The translations under genes were made by a program, and so were the position numbers. DNA of 64,000 nucleotides from Nocardia mikamii NBRC 108933 (GTDB lineage: Bacteria > Actinomycetota > Actinomycetes > Mycobacteriales > Mycobacteriaceae), in NCBI RefSeq assembly GCF_001613505.1, contig NZ_BDCM01000012.1, forward strand, positions 62,001 to 126,000. Reading direction: 5' to 3'. How positions within the stretch are numbered: position 1 is the first letter of the stretch; the number at the start of each line of letters is the position of its first letter. Positions 19,594 to 28,370 of this stretch are shown here, in pieces. The notes beneath the pieces are model-generated. The model was not told the origin of the DNA. It worked only from the letters and a program-made list of their open reading frames with translations, and did no database searches.

Positions 19594-20463
19594 ATGCGTT
19601 TCACCTACGCGGAGGCGATGACCGATCCGGCGCACTACGTACCGCTGGCGCAGGCCGCGGAGGCGGCCGGATTCCACAGTATGACCATCGCCGACAGCGT
19701 CGCCTATCCCGCGGAGTCGGATTCGACCTACCCGTACACCCCGGACGGCAACCGGGAATTCCTCGACGGTAAGCCGTTCATCGAGGCATTCATCCTCTCC
19801 GCGGCGCTGGCCGCGGTGACCACGACGCTGCGGTTCACGCCCTTCGTGGTGAAGCTGCCGATCCGGCCGCCGGTGCTGGTGGCCAAACAGGCCGCCTCCC
19901 TCGCCTACCTCAGCGGCAACCGCTTCTCGCTGGGCGTCGGCATCAGCCCGTGGCCCGAGGACTTCCAGATCATGGGCGTGCCGTTCGAGCGGCGCGGCAA
20001 GCGCATGGACGAATGCATCGAAATCGTCCGCGGCCTCTCGCGCGGCGACTACTTCGAATACCACGGCGAGTTCTACGACATCCCGAAGATCAAGATCACC
20101 CCGGGCGCCACCGAACCCCTCCCGATCCTGGTCGGCGGGCACAGCGATGCCGCGCTGCGACGCGCCGTGCGCCTGTGCGACGGCTGGATGCACGCCGGCG
20201 GCGATCCCGAGGATCTCGACCGCATGCTCGCCCGGTTGAACGAATTGCGTTCCGAGCGTGACGCATCCACGCCGTTCGAGATCCACGCGGCTTCGCTGGA
20301 CGCCTACACCACCGACGGCATCAAGCGGCTCGAGGACAAGGGCGTCACCGATGTGATCGTCGGCTTCCGCTACCCGTACGTCGCCGGGGACGACACCGAG
20401 CCGCTCGCGGACAAGATCGCGCATCTGGAGAAGTACGCGGAGAAGGTCATCGCCAAGGTGTGA
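19594..20463 (+). CDS. LLM-class flavin/F420-dependent oxidoreductase
   Basis: A 289-residue luciferase-like TIM-barrel oxidoreductase. It begins MRFTYAEAMTDPAHYVPLAQAAEAAGF, contains SGNRFSLGVGISPWPEDF and ends with the LPILVGGHSDAALRRAVRLCDGWM region that binds the cofactor phosphate. The length fits F420-dependent members. KstR-type boxes upstream suggest a step in sterol or fatty-acid catabolism, and the KstR regulon of M. tuberculosis is known to contain an LLM oxidoreductase. It converges on mdh with a 25 bp gap. Confidence 0.85.
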   Translation: MRFTYAEAMTDPAHYVPLAQAAEAAGFHSMTIADSVAYPAESDSTYPYTPDGNREFLDGKPFIEAFILSAALAAVTTTLRFTPFVVKLPIRPPVLVAKQAASLAYLSGNRFSLGVGISPWPEDFQIMGVPFERRGKRMDECIEIVRGLSRGDYFEYHGEFYDIPKIKITPGATEPLPILVGGHSDAALRRAVRLCDGWMHAGGDPEDLDRMLARLNELRSERDASTPFEIHAASLDAYTTDGIKRLEDKGVTDVIVGFRYPYVAGDDTEPLADKIAHLEKYAEKVIAKV

Positions 20464-20488
20464 TCGGCGGCGCGAGCGGTCGATCGGC

Positions 20489-21496
20489 TCAGCCGCGCTT
20501 GGCGAAGCCGAGATCGATCACCGCCTCGCGCTCGGCCGCGAGCTCGGCGACGCTGAGATCGATACGCTCACGCGAGAATTCGCCGATCTCCAGGTCCGGC
20601 ACGATCGAGTACTCACCACCGGCACACGTCACCGGGAACGAACTGATGAGCCCTTCCGGCACCCCGTAGGAGCCGTCGGAGGGCACCGCCATCGACACCC
20701 AGTCATCAGTGGCCGTGCCCAGCACCCAGTCGTGGATGTGGTCGATGGCCGCACTCGCCGCACTGGCCGCCGAGGACGCCCCGCGGGCGGCGATGATCGC
20801 GGTACCGCGCTGCTGAACGGTGGGGATGAAGGTCTCGCGCACCCAGGCCGGGTCGTCGATCACACGATCGGCCGGCCGCCCGCCGATCAGCGCGTAGCTG
20901 ATGTCCGGATACTGCGTCGCGGAGTGGTTGCCCCACACCGTCATTCGAGTGATCGACGAGCCCGGGGCGCCACTGCGCGCGGCGAGCTGGGCGATGGCCC
21001 GGTTGTGGTCGAGGCGGGTCAGCGCGGTGAAGCGCGCCGCCGGCACGTCGGGCGCATTGCTCATCGCGATGAAGGCGTTGGTATTGGCGGGATTTCCGAC
21101 CACCAGCACCTTCACATCGTCGGCCGCACTGGCGTTGATGGCCGCACCCTGATCGGTGAAGATCGGCCCGTTGGCCGCCAGCAGATCCGAACGCTCCATC
21201 CCGGCGGTGCGCGGGCGGGCGCCGACCAGGACGGCGACCGAGGCGCCGTCGAATCCCACCCACGGATCGTCGCTGATGTGTATCGATTCGAGCAGCGGGA
21301 AAGCGCCGTCCTCGAGTTCCATCGCCACCCCTTCGACGGCGCCGACGGCCGCCGGGATTTCCAGCAACCGCAGCCGCACCGGCGTCTGCGGCCCGAGCAT
21401 GGCGCCGGAGGCGATGCGGAACAGCAACCCGTAGGCGATCTGACCGGCGGCTCCGGTGACGGTGACGGTCACGGGCGTGCGGGCGGCATTGCTCAC
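20489..21496 (-). CDS. mdh: Malate dehydrogenase
   Basis: A 335-residue NAD-dependent enzyme oxidising malate to oxaloacetate in the TCA cycle. The N-terminal Rossmann motif is GAAGQIAYGLL. The substrate-binding arginines lie in GARPRTAGMERSDLL. VVGNPANTNAF precedes the catalytic His in VWGNHSATQYPD and the C-terminal arm carries SFPVTCAGGEYSIV. Length and motifs match the cytosolic-type MDH of actinobacteria. Confidence 0.97.
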   Translation of the reverse strand: MSNAARTPVTVTVTGAAGQIAYGLLFRIASGAMLGPQTPVRLRLLEIPAAVGAVEGVAMELEDGAFPLLESIHISDDPWVGFDGASVAVLVGARPRTAGMERSDLLAANGPIFTDQGAAINASAADDVKVLVVGNPANTNAFIAMSNAPDVPAARFTALTRLDHNRAIAQLAARSGAPGSSITRMTVWGNHSATQYPDISYALIGGRPADRVIDDPAWVRETFIPTVQQRGTAIIAARGASSAASAASAAIDHIHDWVLGTATDDWVSMAVPSDGSYGVPEGLISSFPVTCAGGEYSIVPDLEIGEFSRERIDLSVAELAAEREAVIDLGFAKRG

Positions 21497-21668
21497 GACA
21501 ACTCCTTGTTCACGAGAACTCGACGGTCGGCTTCGATCTTCACCCTAACGACCCTCACCGCCGGGAACCCGGCACCGTGAGCAACCAGACAGCTCGAGCG
21601 GATCCTCACCCTCCCGCAACCGTTTTCGACGTTCCGTCCGGCGGCCTCGCCCGCCACCTGCCCACACG

Positions 21669-21701
21669 GAAGGGGTGCCACCCCTCGGGCGGCACCCCTT
21701 C
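21669..21701 (-). terminator. Terminator of the small secreted peptide gene
   Basis: A perfect 11-bp stem, GAAGGGGTGCC / GGCACCCCTTC, with an 11-nt loop starts 10 bp after the peptide stop and insulates mdh from upstream transcription. Confidence 0.7.
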
Positions 21702-21711
21702 TCGCGACAGC

Positions 21712-21891
21712 TCAGATGCACCAGACGACACTGCCCAAGGGGAAGCAGATCGCGACGGAACCGTCGATGTCGCTGGCCGTCGGAGAGGTGCTCGATGGGC
21801 TCGCGGCAGATGCGGCGGGGGCGACGACGGCGCCTAGGGCCACTGCGAGGGCGGCAACAGCGGCCGCTTTACGGAATTTGATGGTGTGCAT
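21712..21891 (-). CDS. Small secreted peptide with two C-terminal cysteines
   Basis: A 59-residue reading frame. It begins MHTIKFRKAAAVAALAVALG, a classic signal peptide with basic N-region, Ala/Val core and cleavage after APAASA. The mature part is only about 30 residues, Ser/Thr/Pro-rich, and ends VAICFPLGSVVWCI, with cysteines at 49 and 58 that could form one disulfide. The ribosome site GAAGGG precedes the ATG and a perfect hairpin follows the stop. I know no function. Possibilities include a small wall-associated peptide or signal. Confidence 0.7.
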   Translation of the reverse strand: MHTIKFRKAAAVAALAVALGAVVAPAASAASPSSTSPTASDIDGSVAICFPLGSVVWCI

Positions 21892-22200
21892 GACGAACCC
21901 TTCGTTGGAACTCTTTTCGATCCTGGAAACCTTCCAAGTCTCAGTGTTCGCTGCGCGCCGGAGTATTACTAGACACGAAAGGTCAAACCCCCGCCGGTTC
22001 GGGTACCAGTGTGGTCACAGGCCCGGCATGCAACCGAACCCCGACCGAGCCAGAGTAAGCCGAAAGGTTGCTGACCGGGGTGGATGCCGAAAAACCCACC
22101 CGCGCCGCCACGGCCGGCTCGTTACCGGACGGTGACCGTATATCGTTCGTGCCGCGCACCGCAGCGGCGAACTACGTCCGTTCCGTCCGGAGCGCGACAT
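21892..22200. other. Intergenic region upstream of the small peptide gene
   Basis: About 309 bp. It holds the leftward promoter of the peptide gene: a TTGACC -35-like hexamer (rc near 21982-21987) and the AT-richer stretch GTCTAGTAATAC just downstream, although the spacing is not ideal. No other coding capacity is convincing. Confidence 0.4.
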
Positions 22201-22857
22201 TCACGCTGCGCTATCGCGACTCAGCGTGGCGATATCGCTGTCGCTCAGCCGCACCGGCTGCACGATGTCACGCATCCGCACCAGCTGCACCGCCCGGTAC
22301 AGGGGCCGCTGTTCCAGACCCGCGTCCCGGGCCTCGGCCCGCAACTGCCCCACGAGCAATCCGGCCAGAGCCAGTGCCGCGGCCAGTTCCGCCGACGACA
22401 GCGCGTCGGCGAGCTTCCGCAACCCCAGAACATGCAGTTCGCGTCCGCTACCGGCGTCGGTGTACATCGCCAGCGGCACGGTCTGGGTCCGGCCATCGGC
22501 GGTGATCCGCAGCGCGATCCGGCTCAGCCGCCCCGGATACACGAGCACCTCGACACCCGTGGCCGCGGCGACGTCGAGCCGTCGCCGGCCCACCAGCGTG
22601 CGAGCCTCGATCACGGTGCCCGACAACCACATTCGCCGCCGCCGGACCGCCAGCGCGTAGATCGCCGTCGGCGCGCCGAGCACTCCGCCGACCACCACAC
22701 CGGCCGGCCAGCTCACGACCAGCCCCACCACCACGCCGACGACGACACCCGCGCCGATCGCGCCCAGCGCCAGCCGCCGCAGCATCGGCGCGTACAGCTC
22801 CGGGGCGATGAGGTCGAGACCGACCGGTTGCGGCGCCGCGGAATTCGCGTCGTTCAC
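22201..22857 (-). CDS. Conserved membrane protein of unknown function
   Basis: 218 residues starting at a GTG. After a short N-terminus, two close membrane segments (LALGAIGAGVVVGVVVGLVV and AGVVVGGVLGAPTAIYALAV) are followed by a soluble region. The pattern of that region (MWLSGTVIEARTLVGRRRLDVAAATGVEVLVYPGR) resembles the bacterial PH-like fold of actinobacterial membrane proteins. No catalytic motif is seen. It lies 91 bp downstream of hisS on the same strand and may be read through from it. Confidence 0.7.
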   Translation of the reverse strand: MNDANSAAPQPVGLDLIAPELYAPMLRRLALGAIGAGVVVGVVVGLVVSWPAGVVVGGVLGAPTAIYALAVRRRRMWLSGTVIEARTLVGRRRLDVAAATGVEVLVYPGRLSRIALRITADGRTQTVPLAMYTDAGSGRELHVLGLRKLADALSSAELAAALALAGLLVGQLRAEARDAGLEQRPLYRAVQLVRMRDIVQPVRLSDSDIATLSRDSAA

Positions 22858-22948
22858 GAGGCCGCGCTCATCCGCGCGCGCCGAGCCGGACGGGCCGCTG
22901 ACCGGAAACCGATGCGCGCCACGGAATTCGAGACATGCTCGGACCGTA

Positions 22949-24226
22949 CTACCGCTGCCCGGCCAGCGCCGCCGACACCTGCGCCACGACCTCGGCGAGC
23001 GGGATCTGACGCTGGTCGCCGGAGCCGAGGTCCTTCAGGCCCACCTGTTCGTCGGCCAGATCACGGTCGCCGAGGACCAGGGCGAACGCCGCGCCGGACC
23101 GGTCGGCCGCCTTCATCGCGCCCTTCACGCCGCGCCCACCGTAGGCCAGGTCGACCCGGATTCCGGCCGCCCGCAGTTCTGCCGCGAGCACGACCAGCCG
23201 GGCCATCGCGGACTCCCCCAGCGGCACGCCGAAAACGTCGACCCGCGCCGGTTCACCCGCGTTCTTGCCCTCGGCCTGCAACGCCAGCATGGTGCGGTCG
23301 ACGCCGAGCCCGAACCCGATCCCGGACAGCGGCTGCCCGCCCAGTTCCGCCATCAGTCCGTCGTAGCGGCCACCGCCGCCGATACCGGACTGCGCGCCCA
23401 GGCCGTCGTGGACGAACTCGAAGGTGGTCTTGGTGTAGTAGTCCAGGCCACGCACCATGCGCGGATTGATCACGTACGGCACGCCGAGCGCGTCCAGGTG
23501 GCCCAGCACCTGCTCGAAGTGGGCCTTCGCGGAGTCGGAGAGGTGGTCGAGCATCAACGGCGCGTCGGCGGTCAGGGCGCGGACCTCCTTGCGCTTGTCG
23601 TCGAGCACCCGCAGCGGGTTGATCTCGGCGCGCCGGCGAGTGTCCTCGTCCAACGGCAGCGCGAACAGGAATTCCTGCAGAAGTTCCCGATACTGCGGCC
23701 GGCAGGTCTCGTCGCCGAGCGAGGTGATCTCGAGCCGGAAGCCCTCGAGCCCCAGCGACCGGAAGCCCGCGTCGGCGACGGCGATCACCTCGGCGTCCAG
23801 CGCCGGATCATCGACGCCGATCGCCTCCACGCCCACCTGCTGCAACTGCCGGTAGCGACCGGCCTGAGGCCGCTCGTAGCGGAAGAACGGGCCGGAATAG
23901 CACAGCTTGACCGGCAGCTGGCCGCGGTCGAGCCCGTGTTCGATCACCGCCCGCATGACGCCCGCGGTGCCTTCCGGCCGCAGGGTCACACTGCGTTCAC
24001 CGCGGTCGGCGAAGGTGTACATCTCCTTGGTGACCACATCGGTCGATTCGCCCACCCCGCGCGCGAACAGCGCGGTGTCCTCGAAGACCGGCAACTCCAC
24101 ATGCCCGTATCCGGCCAGTCGCGCGGCGCGCACGAGTCCGTCCCGTACGGCGACGAACTCCGCCGAGGCGGGCGGCACATAATCCGGAATCCCTTTCGGG
24201 GCGGTGAAGCTGCTGGTCTTGGTCAC
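22949..24226 (-). CDS. hisS: Histidine--tRNA ligase
   Basis: A 425-residue class IIa synthetase. Motif 1 includes GIPDYVPP, motif 2 is LCYSGPFFRYERPQAGRYRQLQQVGVE, and the HisRS signature is ARMVRGLDYYTKTTFEF-like (NPRMVRGLDYYTKTTFE here). The C-terminal anticodon-binding domain ends the protein. I chose the GTG at 24226 because TKTSSFTAPKGIPDY is the normal N-terminus, although the frame remains open far upstream. Confidence 0.97.
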   Translation of the reverse strand: MTKTSSFTAPKGIPDYVPPASAEFVAVRDGLVRAARLAGYGHVELPVFEDTALFARGVGESTDVVTKEMYTFADRGERSVTLRPEGTAGVMRAVIEHGLDRGQLPVKLCYSGPFFRYERPQAGRYRQLQQVGVEAIGVDDPALDAEVIAVADAGFRSLGLEGFRLEITSLGDETCRPQYRELLQEFLFALPLDEDTRRRAEINPLRVLDDKRKEVRALTADAPLMLDHLSDSAKAHFEQVLGHLDALGVPYVINPRMVRGLDYYTKTTFEFVHDGLGAQSGIGGGGRYDGLMAELGGQPLSGIGFGLGVDRTMLALQAEGKNAGEPARVDVFGVPLGESAMARLVVLAAELRAAGIRVDLAYGGRGVKGAMKAADRSGAAFALVLGDRDLADEQVGLKDLGSGDQRQIPLAEVVAQVSAALAGQR

Positions 24227-24391
24227 AATGGTCCAGTTTCCCCCACCCGCACGCGGCAAGTCCAACCGGTTCTCCGTCCACAGGGCCGAGCTGGGCAATT
24301 GTACGGAACGATCCGGGGAAGTTAGGGGTCGTCTCAGGAAGTGATGGCACACTCTTATGCCGATACGCAACCGACACGGGAGGACCGGGTA

Positions 24392-25258
24392 GTGCCGACC
24401 AACGAACAGCGACGAGCGGCGGCCAAGCGCAAGCTGGAACGCCGACTGGAGCGACAGGCGCAGCGTGCGCGCAAGCGTAAGCAGCTGGCGATCGCCGGAT
24501 CGGCGCTCGGTGTGGTCGTGGTCGTCGCGGCCGGCGTCGGGATCTACTACCTGACCCGCGGCGACGACACCCCCAACGCCGCAGCCAAGACCCCCGACGC
24601 CTCGCTGTCGTCCACGCCGCAGGCCGCTGCCCCGCCGGAGGCCAAGCCGAAGACCGCGACGGTGAGCTGCGCCTACACCGATGGTGGCCAGGCCGCCAAA
24701 CCGGTGCACAAGCCCGAGCAGACCGAGGTCTCGACCGCCGGCTCCCCCAAGGTCGCCATCGACACCAACCGCGGTCCGATCGGCATTTCGCTCAACGCGG
24801 GTGAATCCCCCTGCACGGTCAACAGTTTCGTCAGCCTGGTGCAGCAGAAGTTCTACGACGGCACCCCCTGCCACCGCCTGACCACGGGCGAGGGCCTGAA
24901 AGTGCTGCAGTGCGGCGATCCCAGCGGTCAGGGCAACGGCGGGCCGGGGTATGCCTTCCCCAACGAATACCCGACCGACCAATTCGCCCCCGGCGACCCC
25001 ACCGCGCAGCGCGTTCCGGTGCAGTACAAGCGCGGCGTGGTGGCGATGGCCAACAGCGGCCCCGACACCAACGGCAGCCAGTTCTTCCTCGTGTACGGCG
25101 ATTCCCAGCTGCCGCCGCAGTACACCATCTTCGGCACCGTCGACGAGGCCGGGCTCGAGACGCTCGACGCCATCGCCAAGGACGGCGTGGAGGATCCGTC
25201 GACCGGCGACGGCGCGCCGAAGCAGCCGGTCACCGTCAAGACGATGCAACTGAGCTGA
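24392..25258 (+). CDS. ppiB: Membrane-anchored cyclophilin-type peptidyl-prolyl isomerase
   Basis: 288 residues from the GTG at 24392, behind GGGAGGACCGGG. A basic N-terminus (RRAAAKRKLERRLERQAQRARKRK) is followed by one membrane span (~33-52) and an extracytoplasmic Ala/Pro linker. The cyclophilin domain (~110-288) has FYDGTPCHRLTTG and NGSQFFLVYGDSQLPPQYTIFG. The active-site arginine is kept in CHR. The gene corresponds by context and layout to PpiB of mycobacteria, which sits next to relA. Here a secretion gene cluster separates the two. Confidence 0.92.
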   Translation: MPTNEQRRAAAKRKLERRLERQAQRARKRKQLAIAGSALGVVVVVAAGVGIYYLTRGDDTPNAAAKTPDASLSSTPQAAAPPEAKPKTATVSCAYTDGGQAAKPVHKPEQTEVSTAGSPKVAIDTNRGPIGISLNAGESPCTVNSFVSLVQQKFYDGTPCHRLTTGEGLKVLQCGDPSGQGNGGPGYAFPNEYPTDQFAPGDPTAQRVPVQYKRGVVAMANSGPDTNGSQFFLVYGDSQLPPQYTIFGTVDEAGLETLDAIAKDGVEDPSTGDGAPKQPVTVKTMQLS

Positions 25259-25271
25259 GCCCCCGGCGCGG

Positions 25272-25305
25272 CCCCGGATCCGCCTGCGATGGACCGGATC
25301 CGGGG
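25272..25305 (+). terminator. Intrinsic terminator after ppiB
   Basis: A perfect 11-bp stem, CCCCGGATCCG / CGGATCCGGGG, with a 12-nt loop starts 14 bp after the stop and is followed by TTAGG. Confidence 0.75.
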
Positions 25306-25457
25306 TTAGGCTGCCCTGCTCCGCGCTGGTAATCTCGTAGAACGGACTGCGCTGAAGGTGGGGCGCCGCCACGGCGAATCGACCGTTCGTGTGGCGGAGT
25401 CCGATACGAAGCATCAGAATCGTCCACAGAGACAACTGCAGCATCGGGGAGCAGGCA

Positions 25458-26027
25458 ATGGCCGAGGAACTCGACGACATCGGCCGCGAGACAGCGGCTT
25501 TGATGAGGCAAATGTTGCAGCTTGCGACACTGGTCGCACTGCGCACCCGCGAACGTGGTCAGCGCGAAGCCGAAGCGCGCGTGAAGGTCACCCAGGAGCG
25601 GGTCAAGGAGACCCGCGAGCGGTTGCTGCGCGAGGCCCGCGAAGCCAAGGCGAAGGATCCGCGCAACCTGGAATTGGCCCGGATGCTCGAGCGTCCCGCT
25701 CTGGAACGCGGTATCTCGCTGGAGAAGGGCCTGGAACACTCCCGGGTGGCGCGCGGCGCCCGCGTCGCCGCCGACCGGCAGAAGGCACGTGAACGCGAAC
25801 TGACCCGCTACGACTCTCCCGAGCGGCGGCAGGCCTTGGCCGCCCATCTGTCCCGCGTCGGCGTGGCGCCGGAATTGGCGGCCGTGCGCATGCTGATGGA
25901 TGTCAGTCAGGCGCAGCCGCCGCAGGCCGCGGTCCGCACCCGGCCGGAGGAACCGCCGCGGGTCACCCGGGCGCGGGAACACGACGAGCGGATGCGCGAA
26001 CGCGAACGCCGCGACCGCTCCCGCTGA
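25458..26027 (+). CDS. Arg/Glu-rich coiled-coil protein at the edge of the secretion cluster
   Basis: 189 residues from the ATG at 25458, behind GGGGAGCAGG. Residues ~15-110 are a charged heptad-rich coiled coil (RTRERGQREAEARVKVTQERVKETRERLL). The C-terminus is basic and disordered (REHDERMRERERRDRSR). There is no membrane span or catalytic motif. It converges on the DUF4913 gene and has its own promoter region of about 150 bp. Position and charge suggest an accessory or DNA/nucleoprotein-handling role in the cluster, as an inference only. Confidence 0.6.
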   Translation: MAEELDDIGRETAALMRQMLQLATLVALRTRERGQREAEARVKVTQERVKETRERLLREAREAKAKDPRNLELARMLERPALERGISLEKGLEHSRVARGARVAADRQKARERELTRYDSPERRQALAAHLSRVGVAPELAAVRMLMDVSQAQPPQAAVRTRPEEPPRVTRAREHDERMRERERRDRSR

Positions 26028-26041
26028 ACGCCCCGCTCACA

Positions 26042-26077
26042 ACTGTGCCGCCGACCCGGAACGGGCGGCGGCACAGT
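26042..26077. terminator. Bidirectional terminator closing the type IV operon
   Basis: ACTGTGCCGCC / GGCGGCACAGT forms an 11-bp perfect stem followed on the + strand by CGTTTTC. It lies between the convergent coiled-coil and DUF4913 genes. Confidence 0.75.
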
Positions 26078-26118
26078 CGTTTTCGGACACCGTCGACGTC
26101 GCGGAGACAGGTCGCGGA

Positions 26119-26505
26119 TCAGCCCTTGTTCGGATCGGCCTTGCTCGGTTCGCCGAACATGCCCTGCTGCGGCGGGGTGAGCGGGAGGGGGCTGAGCATA
26201 TCCTTGTGACCGTTGCGCACACTGCAGTACTTGAACGGCCCGCGCGGATCGAACAGCCGCCCCATATGCGGGTCGGCGTGGTCCAGGAACCACACGCTCA
26301 TGCCCGTCTGCGGGTCTTGGCGCAGGTATTCCCATGCGCGCCACAGGGCTTCGAGTCGCATTGCCGCCTCGGCGTGCTTCCACCATTCGGGGCACCACAC
26401 CGTATCGGTGAGATCGGTGACCTGACGCCGATAGATGAGGCTGAGGTAGTTCTCCACGAACTCGACCACGTTCGAGTAGATCATGTCCTGGGGCTGGTCG
26501 TTCAC
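26119..26505 (-). CDS. DUF4913-type protein, last gene of the type IV operon
   Basis: 128 residues, soluble and Trp-rich (VWCPEWWKHAEAAMRLEALWRAWEYLRQDPQTGMSVWFLDHADPHM). This pattern matches the DUF4913 family, which accompanies actinobacterial conjugation modules. Its function is unknown. The start overlaps the stop of the coupling-protein gene by 4 bp, so it is translated with it and could be a cofactor of the VirD4-type ATPase. Confidence 0.8.
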   Translation of the reverse strand: MNDQPQDMIYSNVVEFVENYLSLIYRRQVTDLTDTVWCPEWWKHAEAAMRLEALWRAWEYLRQDPQTGMSVWFLDHADPHMGRLFDPRGPFKYCSVRNGHKDMLSPLPLTPPQQGMFGEPSKADPNKG

Positions 26506-28334
26506 AGCGGGCGAACCTCCTCGGGCTGTCCGTAGGTCGCGGGCGGCTCACCGGGCGTCGACCCGCCGTCGAGGACCGTCCGCTCGCCCACGAGATCACT
26601 CATGGTGGTGCGGCGCTGCGGATCATGCTGTTCGATCGACTTGCGCACCTCGGCAGCGTACTCCCCTTCCCACCACGGCACGGTGCGCACGAGCACCGCC
26701 GGCGCACCCGAGGAGAACACCACGGCCCGCCCGCGCGGCAGGGTCGCCAGTGCGTTCGGATTCAGGGTCCGCGACGACCCCAGCGAACGCGAATAACTCT
26801 TGCCGCCTTTGGATTCCGAGACCGACGACGAGATGGAGTCGTAGTCGCCGATCGCCTCCGAGCGTGCGGCCAGGAAGGCCATATCGTCGATTCCGGGGCC
26901 TAGGACCTTGATATTGGCCGCCGCCCACAGCGCCTCCATCCCGGCCTGCCCCCAGCACCGCACGCCCTGGGCCCAGGACTGCAGCACGGTCATCACGACG
27001 ATGCCGCGAGATCCGAAGTGACTGTACTGCTTCGGCAGATCCTTCCAGCGCACGATATTGGCCGCCTCGTCCAGCACCGCGAGCAGCGGAATGGACAGCC
27101 GGCCCATGTGCTCGTGGGTCGCCTTGCGCATCGCGACGTCGACGACGGCTTCGGTGAGGGCGCTGACCAGTGGACCCGCCGAACCGCGTCCCTCCAGCGA
27201 GAGGCAGTACAGCGTCGAATTCCGGTCCAGGAAATCCCATTCGTCGAACTGGTAGCGGTCACCGCCGGGTGTGACCCACTGGTGCACGTTCGACAGTTTC
27301 AGGCAGCGCACCATCTTCTTCGCGGTGCCGAAGATGCTGTCGCGGACGCGTTCGGCGGTGTTGTACTGCTGCGCGAGGCCGGAGGCGACCAGGTGGTGGC
27401 TGGCGGCGCGCAACAACTGCACCGATTCGGTATTGCTCGGATCGGTCACCCACTCCCACACCTGGGTGATCGGCCGGTTCGCCACGGCCGCGGCGAGGAA
27501 CAGGCCGGCGAGCAGATCTTCGGCCTCGGGGTCGAAGTAGCTGTCGGGAGTGCCGTCGCTGTCCTCGGCATCGGCGAAATGGCCGGCCAGCCGGGCCGCG
27601 CGCATCTCACAGCCCTCGTGCCGGGCGTCGACCCAGCCCAGCGGATCCCAGTACCAGGTGGCGTGCGTCTCCCCCGCGACACCCTGCGGGTCGAAGACGA
27701 AGGCACGAGACCCCTTGCCCTCCCGCACATCTCGGGTCGCGTCGACCACATCGCGTTTGTTGGAGGTCACCAGCACGGGGCCGATCGCCGACAGGATCGC
27801 CGGAATCACGCGAGAGGTCGTCTTACCCTGGCGCGGACCCCAGATGTCGAGATGCAGATCCTCGTAGGAGCCGAACAGCATCACACCGTCGACCACCCCG
27901 ACACCGATCGGCACGCCGGGCGAATCCTCGTAGCCGAGCCGCACTCCCAGCTGCTGAGCCTTCTCCCTGACCCCGGCTTCGGTGAGGGCCGCGATCGCCC
28001 CGCCGCTGCCCATGTACTGGGCCTTGTCGTCGACGGGCAGCTTCCCGCGACTGCGGCGCTTCTTCATCTCCCGCCGCACGAACACGATGCCGGCGACGAC
28101 CAGCACGACGAGCAGCACGATCACCGTCGAGGCGGTCGGCCACTCCAGCTGTCCGCGAGCGATCTTCGCGATGCAGGCGATCGGATTGATCGGTACGTCC
28201 TGGGGCACCGTCGACAGCTTGTTGCCCACATGCAGTGCGACCCAGAGGGTGCCGACCACCGCGAAACCGATGTAGATCAGATACAGGGCGAGGTCCGGTC
28301 CCGGATCGGCCGGGTCCTTCACCTTCTTCGCCAT
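26502..28334 (-). CDS. VirD4/TraG-type type IV coupling ATPase
   Basis: 610 residues. Two N-terminal membrane spans (LALYLIYIGFAVVGTLWVAL and STVIVLLVVLVVAGIVFV) are followed by a cytoplasmic TraG/VirD4 ATPase. The P-loop IWGPRQGKTTS is at ~163-173 and has one residue fewer than classical Walker A between its glycines, or a Trp in place of the first Gly. Walker B LLAVLDEAANI is near 415-425. KVLGPGIDDMAFLAARSEAIGDYD is the usual C-terminal conserved block. It would pass substrates (DNA-protein complexes or proteins) to the channel. The VirB4 gene is in the same operon. Confidence 0.88.
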   Translation of the reverse strand: MAKKVKDPADPGPDLALYLIYIGFAVVGTLWVALHVGNKLSTVPQDVPINPIACIAKIARGQLEWPTASTVIVLLVVLVVAGIVFVRREMKKRRSRGKLPVDDKAQYMGSGGAIAALTEAGVREKAQQLGVRLGYEDSPGVPIGVGVVDGVMLFGSYEDLHLDIWGPRQGKTTSRVIPAILSAIGPVLVTSNKRDVVDATRDVREGKGSRAFVFDPQGVAGETHATWYWDPLGWVDARHEGCEMRAARLAGHFADAEDSDGTPDSYFDPEAEDLLAGLFLAAAVANRPITQVWEWVTDPSNTESVQLLRAASHHLVASGLAQQYNTAERVRDSIFGTAKKMVRCLKLSNVHQWVTPGGDRYQFDEWDFLDRNSTLYCLSLEGRGSAGPLVSALTEAVVDVAMRKATHEHMGRLSIPLLAVLDEAANIVRWKDLPKQYSHFGSRGIVVMTVLQSWAQGVRCWGQAGMEALWAAANIKVLGPGIDDMAFLAARSEAIGDYDSISSSVSESKGGKSYSRSLGSSRTLNPNALATLPRGRAVVFSSGAPAVLVRTVPWWEGEYAAEVRKSIEQHDPQRRTTMSDLVGERTVLDGGSTPGEPPATYGQPEEVRPL

Positions 28335-28370
28335 CTCGCCTCCTGAGGTGACCGAGTATGTAGCCGTGGC

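Noticed and set aside
24227..25546. Long in-frame extension of hisS through the ppiB region on the - strand
   Set aside because: The frame is open because of base composition. HisRS similarity begins at 24226 and ppiB is a real gene on the other strand.
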